DNA from: Rhodococcus yunnanensis NBRC 103083
GTDB taxonomy: Bacteria; Actinomycetota; Actinomycetes; Mycobacteriales; Mycobacteriaceae
Direction: 5' to 3'
DNA: 64,000 bases
Assembly (NCBI RefSeq): GCF_001895005.1
Contig: NZ_BCXH01000018.1
Coordinates: 1 to 64,000 of the forward strand
Both the position numbers and the translations under genes were made by a program. Shown one piece after another: positions 7,688 through 15,269 of the stretch. Below the pieces are notes generated by a model. The model was not told where the DNA came from. It was given only the letters and a program-made list of their open reading frames with translations, and did no database searches. Position 1 is the stretch's first letter. Every line of letters starts with the position of its first letter.

Positions 7688-9313
7688 ATGTCGGGCATGA
7701 CGATCGCGCTGCGCCCAGCGTCGTTCACCGCCGGGACTCTCACGCTGCTGGGTGCATTGTATTTTGCCCAAGGACTGCCCTTCGGGTTCTTCACTCAGGC
7801 ACTGCCGGTGGTTCTGCGTGAGTCGGGATACTCGTTGGTGCAGATCAGCGCAACCGGGGTTCTGTTTCTCCCGTGGGCTCTGAAATTTCTGTGGGCGCCC
7901 TACGTCGATCGCTACGGGACGCGGCGGCGATGGTTGCTCGGCTTGCAGTGCGGGGCTGCCGCGGTGGCCCTCGGATTGTCCGCGCTCGATCTGTCCTCGA
8001 CACTTCGCTGGTTGTTCGTCGGCATCTTCGTCGTCAATGTGTTCTCCGCGACGCAGGATATCGCTACCGACGGCATCGCCGTGCGGCTGCTGACGCCTCG
8101 ACTGCTCGGGCCGGGTAACGGAATTCAGGTCGGCGCCTACCGAATCGGAATGGTGTGTGGCGGCGGGCTTCTGCTGTGGTTCTTCACGTTCGCGGGGTGG
8201 CGAGCGCTGTTCGTCGCGATGGCGGCCCTGCTGTTGCTGACGACTCTTCCGGTGCTGCTGATGCGTGATCAGTTGAACGCCGCGGACGATGGACGTGGCG
8301 GCGGTGAAGGTGGCGGTGATGGACGTGGCGGCGAGCCGGATTCGCCTGTGCGCCTTGCGCTCGGCTGGTGGTCTCGGCTGCGTCGCCCCGGGATTGTCAC
8401 GCTGATTCTGCTGATAGCCGGTTTCAAGTTCGGTAACTCGATGGGCTCAGCGCTCGTCGGCCCCTTCATGTCCGACGAGGGCCTGACTCTGAGCCAGATC
8501 GCGTTGGTGGAAGGCGGTGTGTCCTCGGTTTCTGCACTCGGGGGAGCGGCACTGGGCGCATGGCTTTCTTTCCGATTCGGCCGAATGCGAGCGCTGCTCT
8601 TCGGCGGCATCAGTCAAACCCTCAGTCTCGGTTTGTACTTGGTGGCCTCGTTCGGAATAGGCGGCTTTCCGCTACTGGTGACGGCAACGGTGACCGAGCA
8701 CGTCCTCGGCGGCGCGGCAACAGTTGCGGTGTTTGCGCTGATGATGGATGCCGCCGAGAAACGTTTCGCCGGAGCAGATTACACGTTGCTCGCGTGCGCA
8801 GTAGTTTTTGCGCAGGGTGCCGCGGGCATCACCGCAGGGATTGTCGGAGACCTCTTCGGATACTCGGTGATGTTCGGCTCAGCGCTTGTTCTATCCGGCA
8901 TCGGGTGTGCAGTGTTGGTGATCGCACTCGGCCGCGGTGCGGGTCCGAAAAGTTTGAAGGAACCCGTGTTGCCGAGTGCGGCAAGAGCTGGTCAGCGACT
9001 GATCGGAACCAATCGACTCGGCGTTGCGTCTAAATCTACGACGGACGGCGACGGGGGGATCGGGTGCGGAAGTGGGTACCTGCATGTGTGGCCGCGATCG
9101 CCCTGCTCAGCGGGTGTGCCGACGGTGTGGAGCCTCATGCCGTCGGTGAGCCGACCAGATGGGATCCGTGCAGCATCACGCCAGAGGCAATCGGGGCGAC
9201 CGGGTTGGACCCTGGTTACCGAGACGAAGGGTGGGGCGATGGCATCGTCGTACCGGATTGGGCGATTTGTTCGTTCAAGTCGCCAGGCGTCGATATTGCC
9301 TACTTTTTCGTAG
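7688..9313 (+). CDS. MFS transporter of AmpG/SLC33-like type with run-on C-terminus
   Basis: About 430 residues carry 12 membrane segments of the AmpG/acetyl-CoA-transporter branch of the MFS: ALYFAQGLPFGFFTQALPVV at the start, then PWALKFLWAPYVDRYGTRRRW (the loop 2-3 motif). A Gly/Arg-rich cytoplasmic loop lies near residue 200. After about residue 440 the frame runs out of membrane sequence and continues through the beginning of the next gene in another frame to a stop at 9313. That tail is probably an artefact of the native 3' end being lost where the lipoprotein array begins near 9004. The gene follows tetR in one operon. Confidence 0.8.
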   Translation: MSGMTIALRPASFTAGTLTLLGALYFAQGLPFGFFTQALPVVLRESGYSLVQISATGVLFLPWALKFLWAPYVDRYGTRRRWLLGLQCGAAAVALGLSALDLSSTLRWLFVGIFVVNVFSATQDIATDGIAVRLLTPRLLGPGNGIQVGAYRIGMVCGGGLLLWFFTFAGWRALFVAMAALLLLTTLPVLLMRDQLNAADDGRGGGEGGGDGRGGEPDSPVRLALGWWSRLRRPGIVTLILLIAGFKFGNSMGSALVGPFMSDEGLTLSQIALVEGGVSSVSALGGAALGAWLSFRFGRMRALLFGGISQTLSLGLYLVASFGIGGFPLLVTATVTEHVLGGAATVAVFALMMDAAEKRFAGADYTLLACAVVFAQGAAGITAGIVGDLFGYSVMFGSALVLSGIGCAVLVIALGRGAGPKSLKEPVLPSAARAGQRLIGTNRLGVASKSTTDGDGGIGCGSGYLHVWPRSPCSAGVPTVWSLMPSVSRPDGIRAASRQRQSGRPGWTLVTETKGGAMASSYRIGRFVRSSRQASILPTFS

Positions 9314-9579
9314 TGATGTCATCGGTCACCCACACTGTCGAAGACCTCCGCCGAGACACGTCGAATATCAATGGACGGGATCTCGACCTGGACGGCCGCG
9401 ATCTGTTTCTGTACGAGACAGAGGCGACGAGGTCGATCGACGACTGTAACATCGCAGTCGGTCTTGCACGCGGCATCGCTGTATTCACGGTCAACTATAT
9501 GAATGTCGGCGATGGCGTCGATCCTTGCGAACTGGTGCTCGGGCACCTCGCCGACCTCGAATTCGCCTTGCCCCAGTGA
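9064..9579 (+). CDS. Array unit 1: DUF3558-like lipoprotein
   Basis: The protein has 171 residues with a GTG start six bases after GGGGGG. The signal peptide ends in LLSGC (Cys18). The mature part begins with the conserved TRWDPCSITPEAIGATGLDP segment typical of DUF3558 lipoproteins of Nocardia, Rhodococcus and mycobacteria. Cys residues near 36, 71 and later in the chain suggest a disulfide-bonded extracytoplasmic domain. Residues 1-66 are shared almost exactly with units 2-4; the remainder differs. The partner gene begins 15 bases downstream. Its 5' end overlaps the run-on of the MFS frame. Function is unknown. Confidence 0.85.
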   Translation: MRKWVPACVAAIALLSGCADGVEPHAVGEPTRWDPCSITPEAIGATGLDPGYRDEGWGDGIVVPDWAICSFKSPGVDIAYFFVVMSSVTHTVEDLRRDTSNINGRDLDLDGRDLFLYETEATRSIDDCNIAVGLARGIAVFTVNYMNVGDGVDPCELVLGHLADLEFALPQ

Positions 9580-9594
9580 GATTTGGAGATAATA

Positions 9595-9975
9595 GTGACC
9601 AACTTTGGCGAACCGCTCACGTACTGGCAGTCTTTGTCGTTGGCAGTGGACCATGGCGACTTGTACCTCGACGCGACCGTGGCGCAGGCGTGCAGTACCG
9701 CATGCGACGAGTACCTAGTCAAACTGCGCGCTCACCAATCCGCGGCGAAAATGTTGGGCCGCGTCACGGGTCTTGGTGAGTTCGACTCCGGCAAGGATCT
9801 GCGACGAATATTCTCCGAGAAGGCCGTTGGCGGTGAGAACAACCTGGTCGACGTGTTGCAGAGCCACATCGACGTCGTCGAGAAGATGAAGATCGTCTTT
9901 CAGAAGCTCATCGTGGACACCGAGGGTCAGGATCGCGAGAACGCCGTTGGTCTTGGCCTCGCGGGGCCGAAGTGA
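9595..9975 (+). CDS. Array unit 1: small helical partner protein
   Basis: The protein has 126 residues, no signal peptide and no membrane segment, and is predicted almost all helical. It has a GTG start after TTGGAG. A motif near the N-terminus (EPLTYWQSLSLAVDHGDLYL) is followed by a CxxxC pair (ACSTACDEY) and a second half (GLGEFDSGKDLRRIF to the end) that is nearly identical in units 1-3. The size and central W recall WXG100-type partners, but no WxG turn or YxxxD/E export signal is seen, so that link is only a guess. I do not recognise the family. Confidence 0.75.
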   Translation: MTNFGEPLTYWQSLSLAVDHGDLYLDATVAQACSTACDEYLVKLRAHQSAAKMLGRVTGLGEFDSGKDLRRIFSEKAVGGENNLVDVLQSHIDVVEKMKIVFQKLIVDTEGQDRENAVGLGLAGPK

Positions 9976-10360
9976 ACTGCGTGCCCGCTGGGCTGAATTG
10001 CATCGCGGTTGTGTGGTGAGGACGTCCCGCGGTTCGTCGGCCTAGGTTCTCGGCGCCTTCAGTGACTTCGCGAGATCGTTGTCGATTTCAGGGCAGGAGA
10101 CGGAACCAGCCGCGTTGCCTGTGCGTCTAAGTTGACGACGGACGGCGACGAGGGGGATCGGGTGCGGAAGTGGGTACCTGCATGTGTGGCCGTGGTCGCC
10201 CTGCTCAGCGGATGTGGCGACGGTGTGGAGCCTCATGCCGTCGGTGAGCCGACCAGATGGGATCCGTGCAGCATCACGCCAGAGGCAATCGGGGCGACCG
10301 GGTTGGACCCTGGTTACCGAGACGAAGGGTGGGGCGATGGCATCGTCGTACCGGATTGGG
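9775..10360 (+). repeat. 586-bp direct repeat, copy R1
   Basis: The repeat runs from the 3' half of one partner gene, through the intergenic segment, into the 5' half of the next lipoprotein gene. Copies at 10873-11458 and 11975-12560 have exactly the same length and differ by only a few single bases. A partial, more worn copy of its second half starts near 9004 at the end of the MFS gene. Homologous recombination between copies would swap whole variable modules. Confidence 0.9.
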
Positions 10361-10674
10361 CGATTTGTTCGTTCAAGTCGCCAGGCGTCGATATTTCTTA
10401 CTTCCTCGTTGTGAAGTCGTCGTCGACTCATACGATCGAAGAAGCTCGTCAGGACCCGTTGAACGTTTCGGGACGTGGTTTCGTCTTGGACGGTCGTGAC
10501 GCGTTCCAGTTCGAGACCGAGATCGCGAGATCGATCGACGACTGCAATGTCGCTGTCGGCCTGCCACACGGCGTCGCGGTCTTCACGGTGAACTACATGG
10601 ATGTCGGCGATGGTGTCGATCCTTGTGGACTCCTGCTTGGACACCTCGCCGATCTCAAATCTGCTTTGCCTTGA
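10162..10674 (+). CDS. Array unit 2: DUF3558-like lipoprotein
   Basis: The protein has 170 residues with a GTG start after GAGGGGG. The signal ends in LLSGC, and residues 1-66 match units 1, 3 and 4 almost exactly. The variable part (from AICSFKSPGVDISYFLV) is closest to unit 1, sharing the RSIDDCN, VAVFTVNYM and GDGVDPC segments. It should be lipid-anchored outside the membrane. It is followed by its own partner gene 18 bases downstream. Confidence 0.85.
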   Translation: MRKWVPACVAVVALLSGCGDGVEPHAVGEPTRWDPCSITPEAIGATGLDPGYRDEGWGDGIVVPDWAICSFKSPGVDISYFLVVKSSSTHTIEEARQDPLNVSGRGFVLDGRDAFQFETEIARSIDDCNVAVGLPHGVAVFTVNYMDVGDGVDPCGLLLGHLADLKSALP

Positions 10675-10692
10675 TGAAGTTGGGAGCTCGTG

Positions 10693-11073
10693 ATGGCTGA
10701 CCCTGGCGAACCGCTCACGTACTGGCAGTCGCTCGCACTCGCAGTGGACGAGGGAAACTTGTATCTCGATTCGGCTGTTGCGCGTGCGTGCAGTAATGCT
10801 TGCGATGTCTACCTCGCAAAACTCGAGGTGCACAGGTCCAAAGCCAAGGAGTTAGCCAACGTAAGAGGCCTCGGTGAGTTCGACTCCGGCAAGGACCTGC
10901 GACGAATATTCTCCGAGAAGGCCGTTGGCGGTGAGAACAACCTGGTCGACGTGTTGCAGAGCCACATCGACGTCGTCGAGAAGATGAAGATCGTCTTTCA
11001 GAAGCTCATCGTGGACACCGAGGGTCAGGATCGCGAGAACGCTGCTGGTCTTGGCCTCGCGGGGCCGAAGTGA
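10693..11073 (+). CDS. Array unit 2: small helical partner protein
   Basis: The protein has 126 residues, the same length as the other intact partners. ATG at 10693 is preceded by GTG at 10690 and by GGGAGCTC. Residues 1-58 differ from the other units but keep the EPLTYWQSLALAVDEGNLYL block and the ACSNACDVY Cys pair. From GLGEFDSGKDL to the end it is nearly identical to units 1 and 3. It is cytosolic by prediction, or exported by an unrecognised route. Its strict pairing with the lipoprotein gene suggests the two products interact. Confidence 0.75.
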   Translation: MADPGEPLTYWQSLALAVDEGNLYLDSAVARACSNACDVYLAKLEVHRSKAKELANVRGLGEFDSGKDLRRIFSEKAVGGENNLVDVLQSHIDVVEKMKIVFQKLIVDTEGQDRENAAGLGLAGPK

Positions 11074-11458
11074 ACTGCGTGCCCGCTGGGCTGAATTGCA
11101 TCGCGGTTGTGTGGTGAGGACGTCCCGCGGTTCGTCGGCCTAGGTTCTCGGCGCCTTCAGTGACGTCGCGAGATCGTTGTCGATTTCAGGGCAGGAGACG
11201 GAACCAGCCGCGTTGCCTGTGCGTCTAAGTTGACGACGGACGGCGACGAGGGGGATCGGGTGCGGAAGTGGGTACCTGCATGTGTGGCCGTGGTCGCCCT
11301 GCTCAGCGGATGTGGCGACGGTGTGGAGCCTCATGCCGTCGGTGAGCCGACCAGATGGGATCCGTGCAGCATCACGCCAGAGGCAATCGGGGCGACCGGG
11401 TTGGACCCTGGTTACCGAGACGAAGGGTGGGGCGATGGCATCGTCGTACCGGATTGGG
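10873..11458 (+). repeat. 586-bp direct repeat, copy R2
   Basis: This is the second copy of the partner-3'/intergenic/lipoprotein-5' repeat, 1098 bases after R1. Differences from R1 are single bases, for example in the ALGLAGPK-coding 3' end of the partner gene and in the spacer (CTTCGCG against CGTCGCG). Confidence 0.9.
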
Positions 11459-11784
11459 CGATTTGTTCGTTCCGAATTTCTGGTGTCGATATCCCGTACG
11501 TTCTCGTTGTGAAGTCGTCGCTGACCCACACTGTGGGCGAAGCTCGCGCAGACACACGGAATATCGATGGACGCGACATTGCACTCGGTGACCACGGCGC
11601 GTTCGAGTACAAACTTCATGTCGGGAAGACCGGCCGGTCTTGTGAAATCGCGGTAGACGTACCACCTGGAATCGTGGTGTTCTCGGTGATCGATATGGAC
11701 CGTCTGACGGACGACAGACTGTGCGGGCTGGTCGAGCAACATGCGCATGATCTACAGGATTCACTACCAAATGCAATGAAGTAG
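11260..11784 (+). CDS. Array unit 3: DUF3558-like lipoprotein
   Basis: The protein has 174 residues with a GTG start. The constant region 1-66 includes the LLSGC lipobox and TRWDPCSITPEAIGATGLDP. The variable region (from AICSFRISGVDIPYVLV) is of the same type as unit 4, with GKTGRSCEIAV and VVFSVIDMD, rather than units 1 and 2. The array therefore carries at least two variable-region lineages behind one constant leader. The partner gene starts 10 bases downstream. Confidence 0.85.
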   Translation: MRKWVPACVAVVALLSGCGDGVEPHAVGEPTRWDPCSITPEAIGATGLDPGYRDEGWGDGIVVPDWAICSFRISGVDIPYVLVVKSSLTHTVGEARADTRNIDGRDIALGDHGAFEYKLHVGKTGRSCEIAVDVPPGIVVFSVIDMDRLTDDRLCGLVEQHAHDLQDSLPNAMK

Positions 11785-11794
11785 GAGGTCTGTG

Positions 11795-12175
11795 GTGAGT
11801 ACCGATGGTGAACCAGTCACGTATTGGCAATCGCTGGCCTTCGCGGTGGATCAGGGTGACCTGTATCTGAATCCTGCAGCTGCACAAGCATGTAGCGATG
11901 CGTGCAGTGACTACATCTCGAAGTTGATCGAGCATCGCACGAACGCTTACGTTTTGGCCGACGTCACAGGCCTCGGTGAGTTCGACTCCGGCAAGGATCT
12001 GCGACGAATATTCTCCGAGAAGGCTGTTGGCGGTGAGAACAACCTGGTCGACGTGTTGCAGAGCCACATCGACGTCGTCGAGAAGATGAAGATCGTCTTT
12101 CGGAAGCTCATCGTGGACACCGAGGGTCAGGATCGCGAGAACGCTGCTGGTCTTGGCCTCGCGGGGCCGAAGTGA
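11795..12175 (+). CDS. Array unit 3: small helical partner protein
   Basis: The protein has 126 residues. Two consecutive GTG codons (11792, 11795) follow GTAGGAGG; the second gives the length shared by the other partners. The N-terminal half reads EPVTYWQSLAFAVDQGDLYLN, then PAAAQACSDACSDYISKL. The C-terminal half is the shared GLGEFDSGKDL block. DNA from the middle of this gene also survives in the broken unit 4 partner, showing that units 3 and 4 are the closest pair. Confidence 0.75.
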   Translation: MSTDGEPVTYWQSLAFAVDQGDLYLNPAAAQACSDACSDYISKLIEHRTNAYVLADVTGLGEFDSGKDLRRIFSEKAVGGENNLVDVLQSHIDVVEKMKIVFRKLIVDTEGQDRENAAGLGLAGPK

Positions 12176-12560
12176 ACTGCGTGCCCGCTGGGCTGAATTG
12201 CATCGCGGTTGTGTGGTGAGGACGTCCCGCGGTTCGTCGGCCTAGGTTCTCGGCGCCTTCAGTGACGTCGCGAGATCGTTGTCGATTTCAGGGCAGGAGA
12301 CGGAACCAGCCGCGTTGCCTGTGCGTCTAAGTTGACGACGGACGGCGGCGAGGGGGATCGGGTGCGGAAGTGGGTACCTGCATGTGTGGCCGTGGTCGCC
12401 CTGCTCAGCGGGTGTGGCGACGGTGTGGAGCCTCATGCCGTCGGTGAGCCGACCAGATGGGATCCGTGCAGCATCACGCCAGAGGCAATCGGGGCGACCG
12501 GGTTGGACCCTGGTTACCGAGACGAAGGGTGGGGCGATGGCATCGTCGTACCGGATTGGG
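11975..12560 (+). repeat. 586-bp direct repeat, copy R3
   Basis: This is the third copy of the repeat, 1102 bases after R2. It ends in the unit 4 lipoprotein gene at the same codon (PDW) as the other copies, after which the coding sequence diverges abruptly. Confidence 0.9.
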
Positions 12561-12883
12561 GTCGCTGTTCCTTCAAACCTCCTGGGTTGGATGTCAAGTA
12601 CTTCCTCAGTGTCGAGGTGTCGCTTTCTCACACTCTCGCAGAAACTCGTGCAGATCAGTCGAGGATCGATGGACAGGACATCACAATCGGGGATCGCGAC
12701 GCGTTCGAGTACAAGACTCGTGTTGGGAAGACGGGCCGGACCTGCGACATTGCCGTTGAGGTAGAACCGGGTGTCGTGGTGTTCTCGGTGATCGATATGG
12801 ATGACCTGGCGGACGCAGAATTGTGTGAAATGGTTCTGCGGCACACCCAGGATCTAGAAGACTCGCTGCCAGCACCAGTCTGA
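12362..12883 (+). CDS. Array unit 4: DUF3558-like lipoprotein
   Basis: The protein has 173 residues with a GTG start after GAGGGGG. It has the same constant leader and N-terminal domain as units 1-3, then a variable region (GRCSFKPPGLDVKYFLSVEV) related to that of unit 3 through FEYKTRVGKTGRTCDIAV and VVFSVIDMDDLADAELC. The gene is intact, but its partner has been destroyed: partner-derived sequence begins one base before this gene's stop codon. If the lipoprotein needs a partner it must borrow one from another unit. Confidence 0.82.
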   Translation: MRKWVPACVAVVALLSGCGDGVEPHAVGEPTRWDPCSITPEAIGATGLDPGYRDEGWGDGIVVPDWGRCSFKPPGLDVKYFLSVEVSLSHTLAETRADQSRIDGQDITIGDRDAFEYKTRVGKTGRTCDIAVEVEPGVVVFSVIDMDDLADAELCEMVLRHTQDLEDSLPAPV

Positions 12884-12996
12884 ATCCTGCAGCCGCACAA
12901 GAGTGTAGCGACGCGTGCAGCAATTACATCCTGAAGTTGCATGGACGCCGTCCCATCGAGGGCGGTACAGGCAAGGCTCTTTGGGCAATCAGCTGA
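12880..12996 (+). pseudogene. Array unit 4: truncated partner gene
   Basis: A 38-codon frame overlapping the lipoprotein stop reads LNPAAAQECSDACSNYILKL, closely matching the middle of the unit 3 partner in both protein and DNA. It then runs into GTGKALWAIS, reminiscent of the SGKALREIFS block, and stops. The start, RBS and first 24 or so codons are deleted, as is most of the C-terminal half. Confidence 0.75.
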
Positions 12997-13321
12997 AGCC
13001 GGCTGCTTCGGTTCGACAATGAAGAACGGCTTGCAGGTTCCCGAAATGTCCGGCTGGCGCCTCGGTCTGTTCGTGATTGTTCTCGGTGATCGGTTGAGTA
13101 TCCGACTTTGAACAACTTTGCTTATCTCGCCGCCAATTCGAATTATTCGAGCGGTACAAGGCGAATCGTACGTAGGCGGCACCGGCCGACCAACGCTTGC
13201 GTGTGGTGCCGTCAGGATTGCCGCCGCATAGAGCGAGAGGGGAGATGGATCGAACTCCGGTCATTAGGTCACGGCAGTTCGTTGGAACGCTGATGCGCAT
13301 TCAATGATGTATTGCCAGTAA
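12997..13321. other. Gene-free stretch between the two subfamilies of the array
   Basis: These 325 bases hold short open frames on both strands, but none has an RBS, a recognisable domain or coding-like third-position bias. The stretch contains locally AT-richer sequence than its surroundings (for example around 13128-13150). It separates units 1-4 from units 5-6 and is probably decayed DNA. Confidence 0.5.
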
Positions 13322-13606
13322 TTCCCCAGAATATCCGAGGATGTCATCGCGCATGTCCCTACCGAAGTCTCGTCAGCCCGTCGTCAGCGCACCGATGACA
13401 TCGGACGGGCTGCGGCCCTGTGGCTCGGCGGCGTCGAGTCGTCAGTGGCGACGGCTGTACTGGACGCAGCGACCGTGGGGCGTTCGGTGATCCTGGTGGA
13501 GATCTACCGCAGTGGGAGTGGGCGGCGTTTCCGTGCGGTCGGGCAAGGCTACGACGACGGTTGGGCGGAGCTGGCAGAGCGCTACGGCGTCGAGGTCGAC
13601 GAATAG
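13322..13606 (+). pseudogene. C-terminal fragment of a TerD-domain protein, copy 1
   Basis: A 94-codon frame without a start codon runs from an upstream TAA to TAG. Its second half (VILVEIYRSGSGRRFRAVGQ, then GYDDGWAELAERYGVEVDE) matches the end of TerD/TerZ stress proteins, whose usual ending is ELYRxxGxWKFRAVGQGY, then GLAxLAxxFGV. The calcium-binding N-terminal part is missing. It lies upstream of the unit 5 lipoprotein and is repeated 1049 bases later. Confidence 0.65.
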
Positions 13607-13855
13607 TCAGGCGATCTGGGGAACCGGATCGTACTCTGGTGCGTCCAATCCATCGAAGGACGCTACCGAGGGGGATGTGTGCGCACGAGTGTGACGGTTG
13701 TGATCGTCGGTACCGCTCTTCTCGGAGGGTGCAGCGGATCAGGCGACGAGATCGGAGTCGCAACACCTGCACCACCACGATGGGACCCCTGCAGCATCAG
13801 TGCCGAGGCAATCGAGGCGACGGGCCTCGATCCCACGTACAGGCAAATTGGTTGG
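13400..13855 (+). repeat. 456-bp direct repeat, copy 1
   Basis: The repeat spans the TerD fragment, a short spacer and the first 59 codons of the unit 5 lipoprotein gene. It recurs at 14449-14904 with the same length and a handful of base changes. Like the 586-bp repeat, it ends inside the lipoprotein gene where the constant part turns variable. Confidence 0.88.
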
Positions 13856-14212
13856 GGTGAAGGCATCACAGTTCCCGATTGGTCGTTGTGCATCTTCCGT
13901 GGGCCCGATGCGAAACCGTCGTACTTTCTCAACGTCAAGTCCTCCGATATACATACGATCGAGGATGCTCGCGAAAATCAATCCAATCTCGCAGCCGTCG
14001 AATTGCAGGTCGGCGGCCGAAATGCGTACCAGTTCAACACCGCCAAGTCTCGGTCCATCACGGACTGCAACGTCGCCGTGAGTGCGGCATCGGGAGTGGT
14101 TGTCTTCACGGTGAACTCCATGGGAACCGATGCGATAGCCGGGGATCCATGCGACATCGTGATCTCGCATACAGCGGATCTGGTTCTTCTGTTACCACCG
14201 GTCGAGAAGTAA
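13679..14212 (+). CDS. Array unit 5: DUF3558-like lipoprotein, second subfamily
   Basis: The protein has 177 residues with a GTG start after GAGGGGG. The signal peptide ends in LLGGC (Cys18). The mature start PRWDPCSISAEAIEATGLDP is clearly homologous to units 1-4, but leader and linker differ, so units 5 and 6 form a second subfamily. The variable part (from GEGITVPDWSLCIFRGPDA) keeps the DCNVAVS, VVVFTVNSM and DPCDIV segments. The downstream partner gene is broken. Confidence 0.82.
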   Translation: MRTSVTVVIVGTALLGGCSGSGDEIGVATPAPPRWDPCSISAEAIEATGLDPTYRQIGWGEGITVPDWSLCIFRGPDAKPSYFLNVKSSDIHTIEDARENQSNLAAVELQVGGRNAYQFNTAKSRSITDCNVAVSAASGVVVFTVNSMGTDAIAGDPCDIVISHTADLVLLLPPVEK

Positions 14213-14224
14213 GGAATCCACTTC

Positions 14225-14394
14225 ATGTCCGATTCTGAGAGCTCGATCGGTTACTGGCAGGCTCTCGCGCTTGCTGCAGACCAGGGCTGATTTTTTTTCG
14301 AGCCTGGCGCAGCGGCTGCTTGTATCCAAGCGTGTGAGCAGTTCGTCGCCGGACCGTTGGTTCATCAAACACGCGCGCAGGAGCTCACCGATGT
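14225..14394 (+). pseudogene. Array unit 5: partner gene with nonsense codon and lost 3' half
   Basis: ATG at 14225 starts a frame reading SIGYWQALALAADQG that hits TGA at 14288 just before a run of eight T. In the same frame the homology continues (FFFEPGAAAACIQACEQFVA, on to LTDVNG). At that point the sequence switches to a piece of the acyl-CoA dehydrogenase gene end. The conserved C-terminal half is absent, so no functional product is expected. Confidence 0.75.
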
Positions 14395-14448
14395 GAACGG
14401 ACGAGCCTTCAGAAGAACGCGCCGTCCCGGCGGTGCCTCCCCGCTGAT
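14395..14448. repeat. Displaced copy of the acyl-CoA dehydrogenase gene 3' end
   Basis: About 54 bases match 15675-15727 (the last codons and downstream flank of the minus-strand dehydrogenase gene) with four or so changes, including a one-base indel. Here the piece sits between the broken unit 5 partner and the second 456-bp repeat. It marks a recombination junction. Confidence 0.75.
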
Positions 14449-14655
14449 ATCGGACGGGCTGCGGCCCTGTGGCTCGGCGGCGTCGAGTCGTCAGTGGCGA
14501 CGGCTGTACTGGACGCAGCGACCGTGGGGCGTTCGGTGATCCTGGTGGAGATCTACCGCAGGGGGAGTGGGCGGCGTTTCCGCGCGGTCGGGCAAGGTTA
14601 CGACGACGGTTTGGTGGAGCTGGCAGAGCGCTACGGCGTCGAGGTCGACGAATAG
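14449..14655 (+). pseudogene. C-terminal fragment of a TerD-domain protein, copy 2
   Basis: This is a shorter duplicate of the TerD fragment, from IGRAAALWLGGVE to GVEVDE and TAG. Like the first copy it lacks an N-terminal domain and a start codon, and it is carried passively inside the 456-bp repeat. Confidence 0.6.
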
Positions 14656-14904
14656 TCAGGCGATCCGGGGAACCGGATCGTACTCTGGTGCGTCCAATCC
14701 ATCGAAGGACGCTACCGAGGGGGATGTGTGCGCACGAGTGTGGCGGTCGTGATCGTCGGTACCGCTCTTCTCGGAGGGTGCAGCGGATCAGGCGACGAGA
14801 TCGGAGTCGCAACACCTGCACCACCACGATGGGACCCCTGCAGCATCAGTGCCGAGGCAATCGAGGCGACGGGCCTCGATCCCACGTACCGGCAAATTGG
14901 TTGG
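14449..14904 (+). repeat. 456-bp direct repeat, copy 2
   Basis: This is the second copy of the TerD-fragment/lipoprotein-5' repeat, offset by exactly 1049 bases from the first at both ends. It carries small substitutions such as a TGG to TTG change in the TerD part. Confidence 0.88.
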
Positions 14905-15261
14905 CCGTCGGGGATCGTGGTCGATGATTGGTCTCTGTGCAAATTTCGAGCGACGCCGGAGGATCAGTCCTACTTTTTGAATGTCCTGTCGTCGGACGTG
15001 CACACTCTGGCGACGCTTCGACAGGACGACTCCAACCTGCACGCAGTCGATTCGACGATCGGAGGGCGTGATGCGTATCAATACGAAACCAGCGTCTCGC
15101 GGGCGGTAACAGACTGCAATGTTGCAACCGAGGTCACGGGCGGCATTGTTGTCTTCACCGTCGATTTTGTGGGAGGGACCGACCCCGCCTCGGATCCGTG
15201 CGAGTTGGCGCAGGCCCACGCAATCGACTTGGAGCCGCTGCTACCACCATCCGAGAGGTAG
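14728..15261 (+). CDS. Array unit 6: DUF3558-like lipoprotein, second subfamily
   Basis: The protein has 177 residues with a GTG start and a lipobox LLGGC. Residues 1-59 are almost identical to unit 5; the rest diverges (PSGIVVDDWSLCKFRATPED and on) while keeping the paired Cys positions (SLC, DCN, DPC). It is the last unit, is followed eight bases later by an intact partner, and is probably the functional member of this subfamily. Confidence 0.85.
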   Translation: MRTSVAVVIVGTALLGGCSGSGDEIGVATPAPPRWDPCSISAEAIEATGLDPTYRQIGWPSGIVVDDWSLCKFRATPEDQSYFLNVLSSDVHTLATLRQDDSNLHAVDSTIGGRDAYQYETSVSRAVTDCNVATEVTGGIVVFTVDFVGGTDPASDPCELAQAHAIDLEPLLPPSER

Positions 15262-15269
15262 GAGAGACG

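Noticed and set aside
9595-9975. Partner proteins as WXG100/ESX substrates
   Set aside because: They are small and helical with a central Trp, but the WxG turn and C-terminal YxxxD/E signal are missing and no ESX genes are in the window. Kept only as a loose comparison.
13240-13300. tRNA-like T-arm text (GGATCGAACTCCGG)
   Set aside because: It does not keep the exact GGxTCGAAxCC arm, and no acceptor, D or anticodon stem could be folded around it.
12989-13300. 103-codon minus-strand frame downstream of unit 4
   Set aside because: No RBS, no domain and a composition unlike neighbouring genes; it covers decayed array DNA.
13359-13778. Arg-rich minus-strand frame over the TerD fragment, repeated at 14192-14827
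   Set aside because: Low-complexity Arg/Pro composition typical of antisense GC-rich DNA; duplicated only because the DNA beneath is duplicated.
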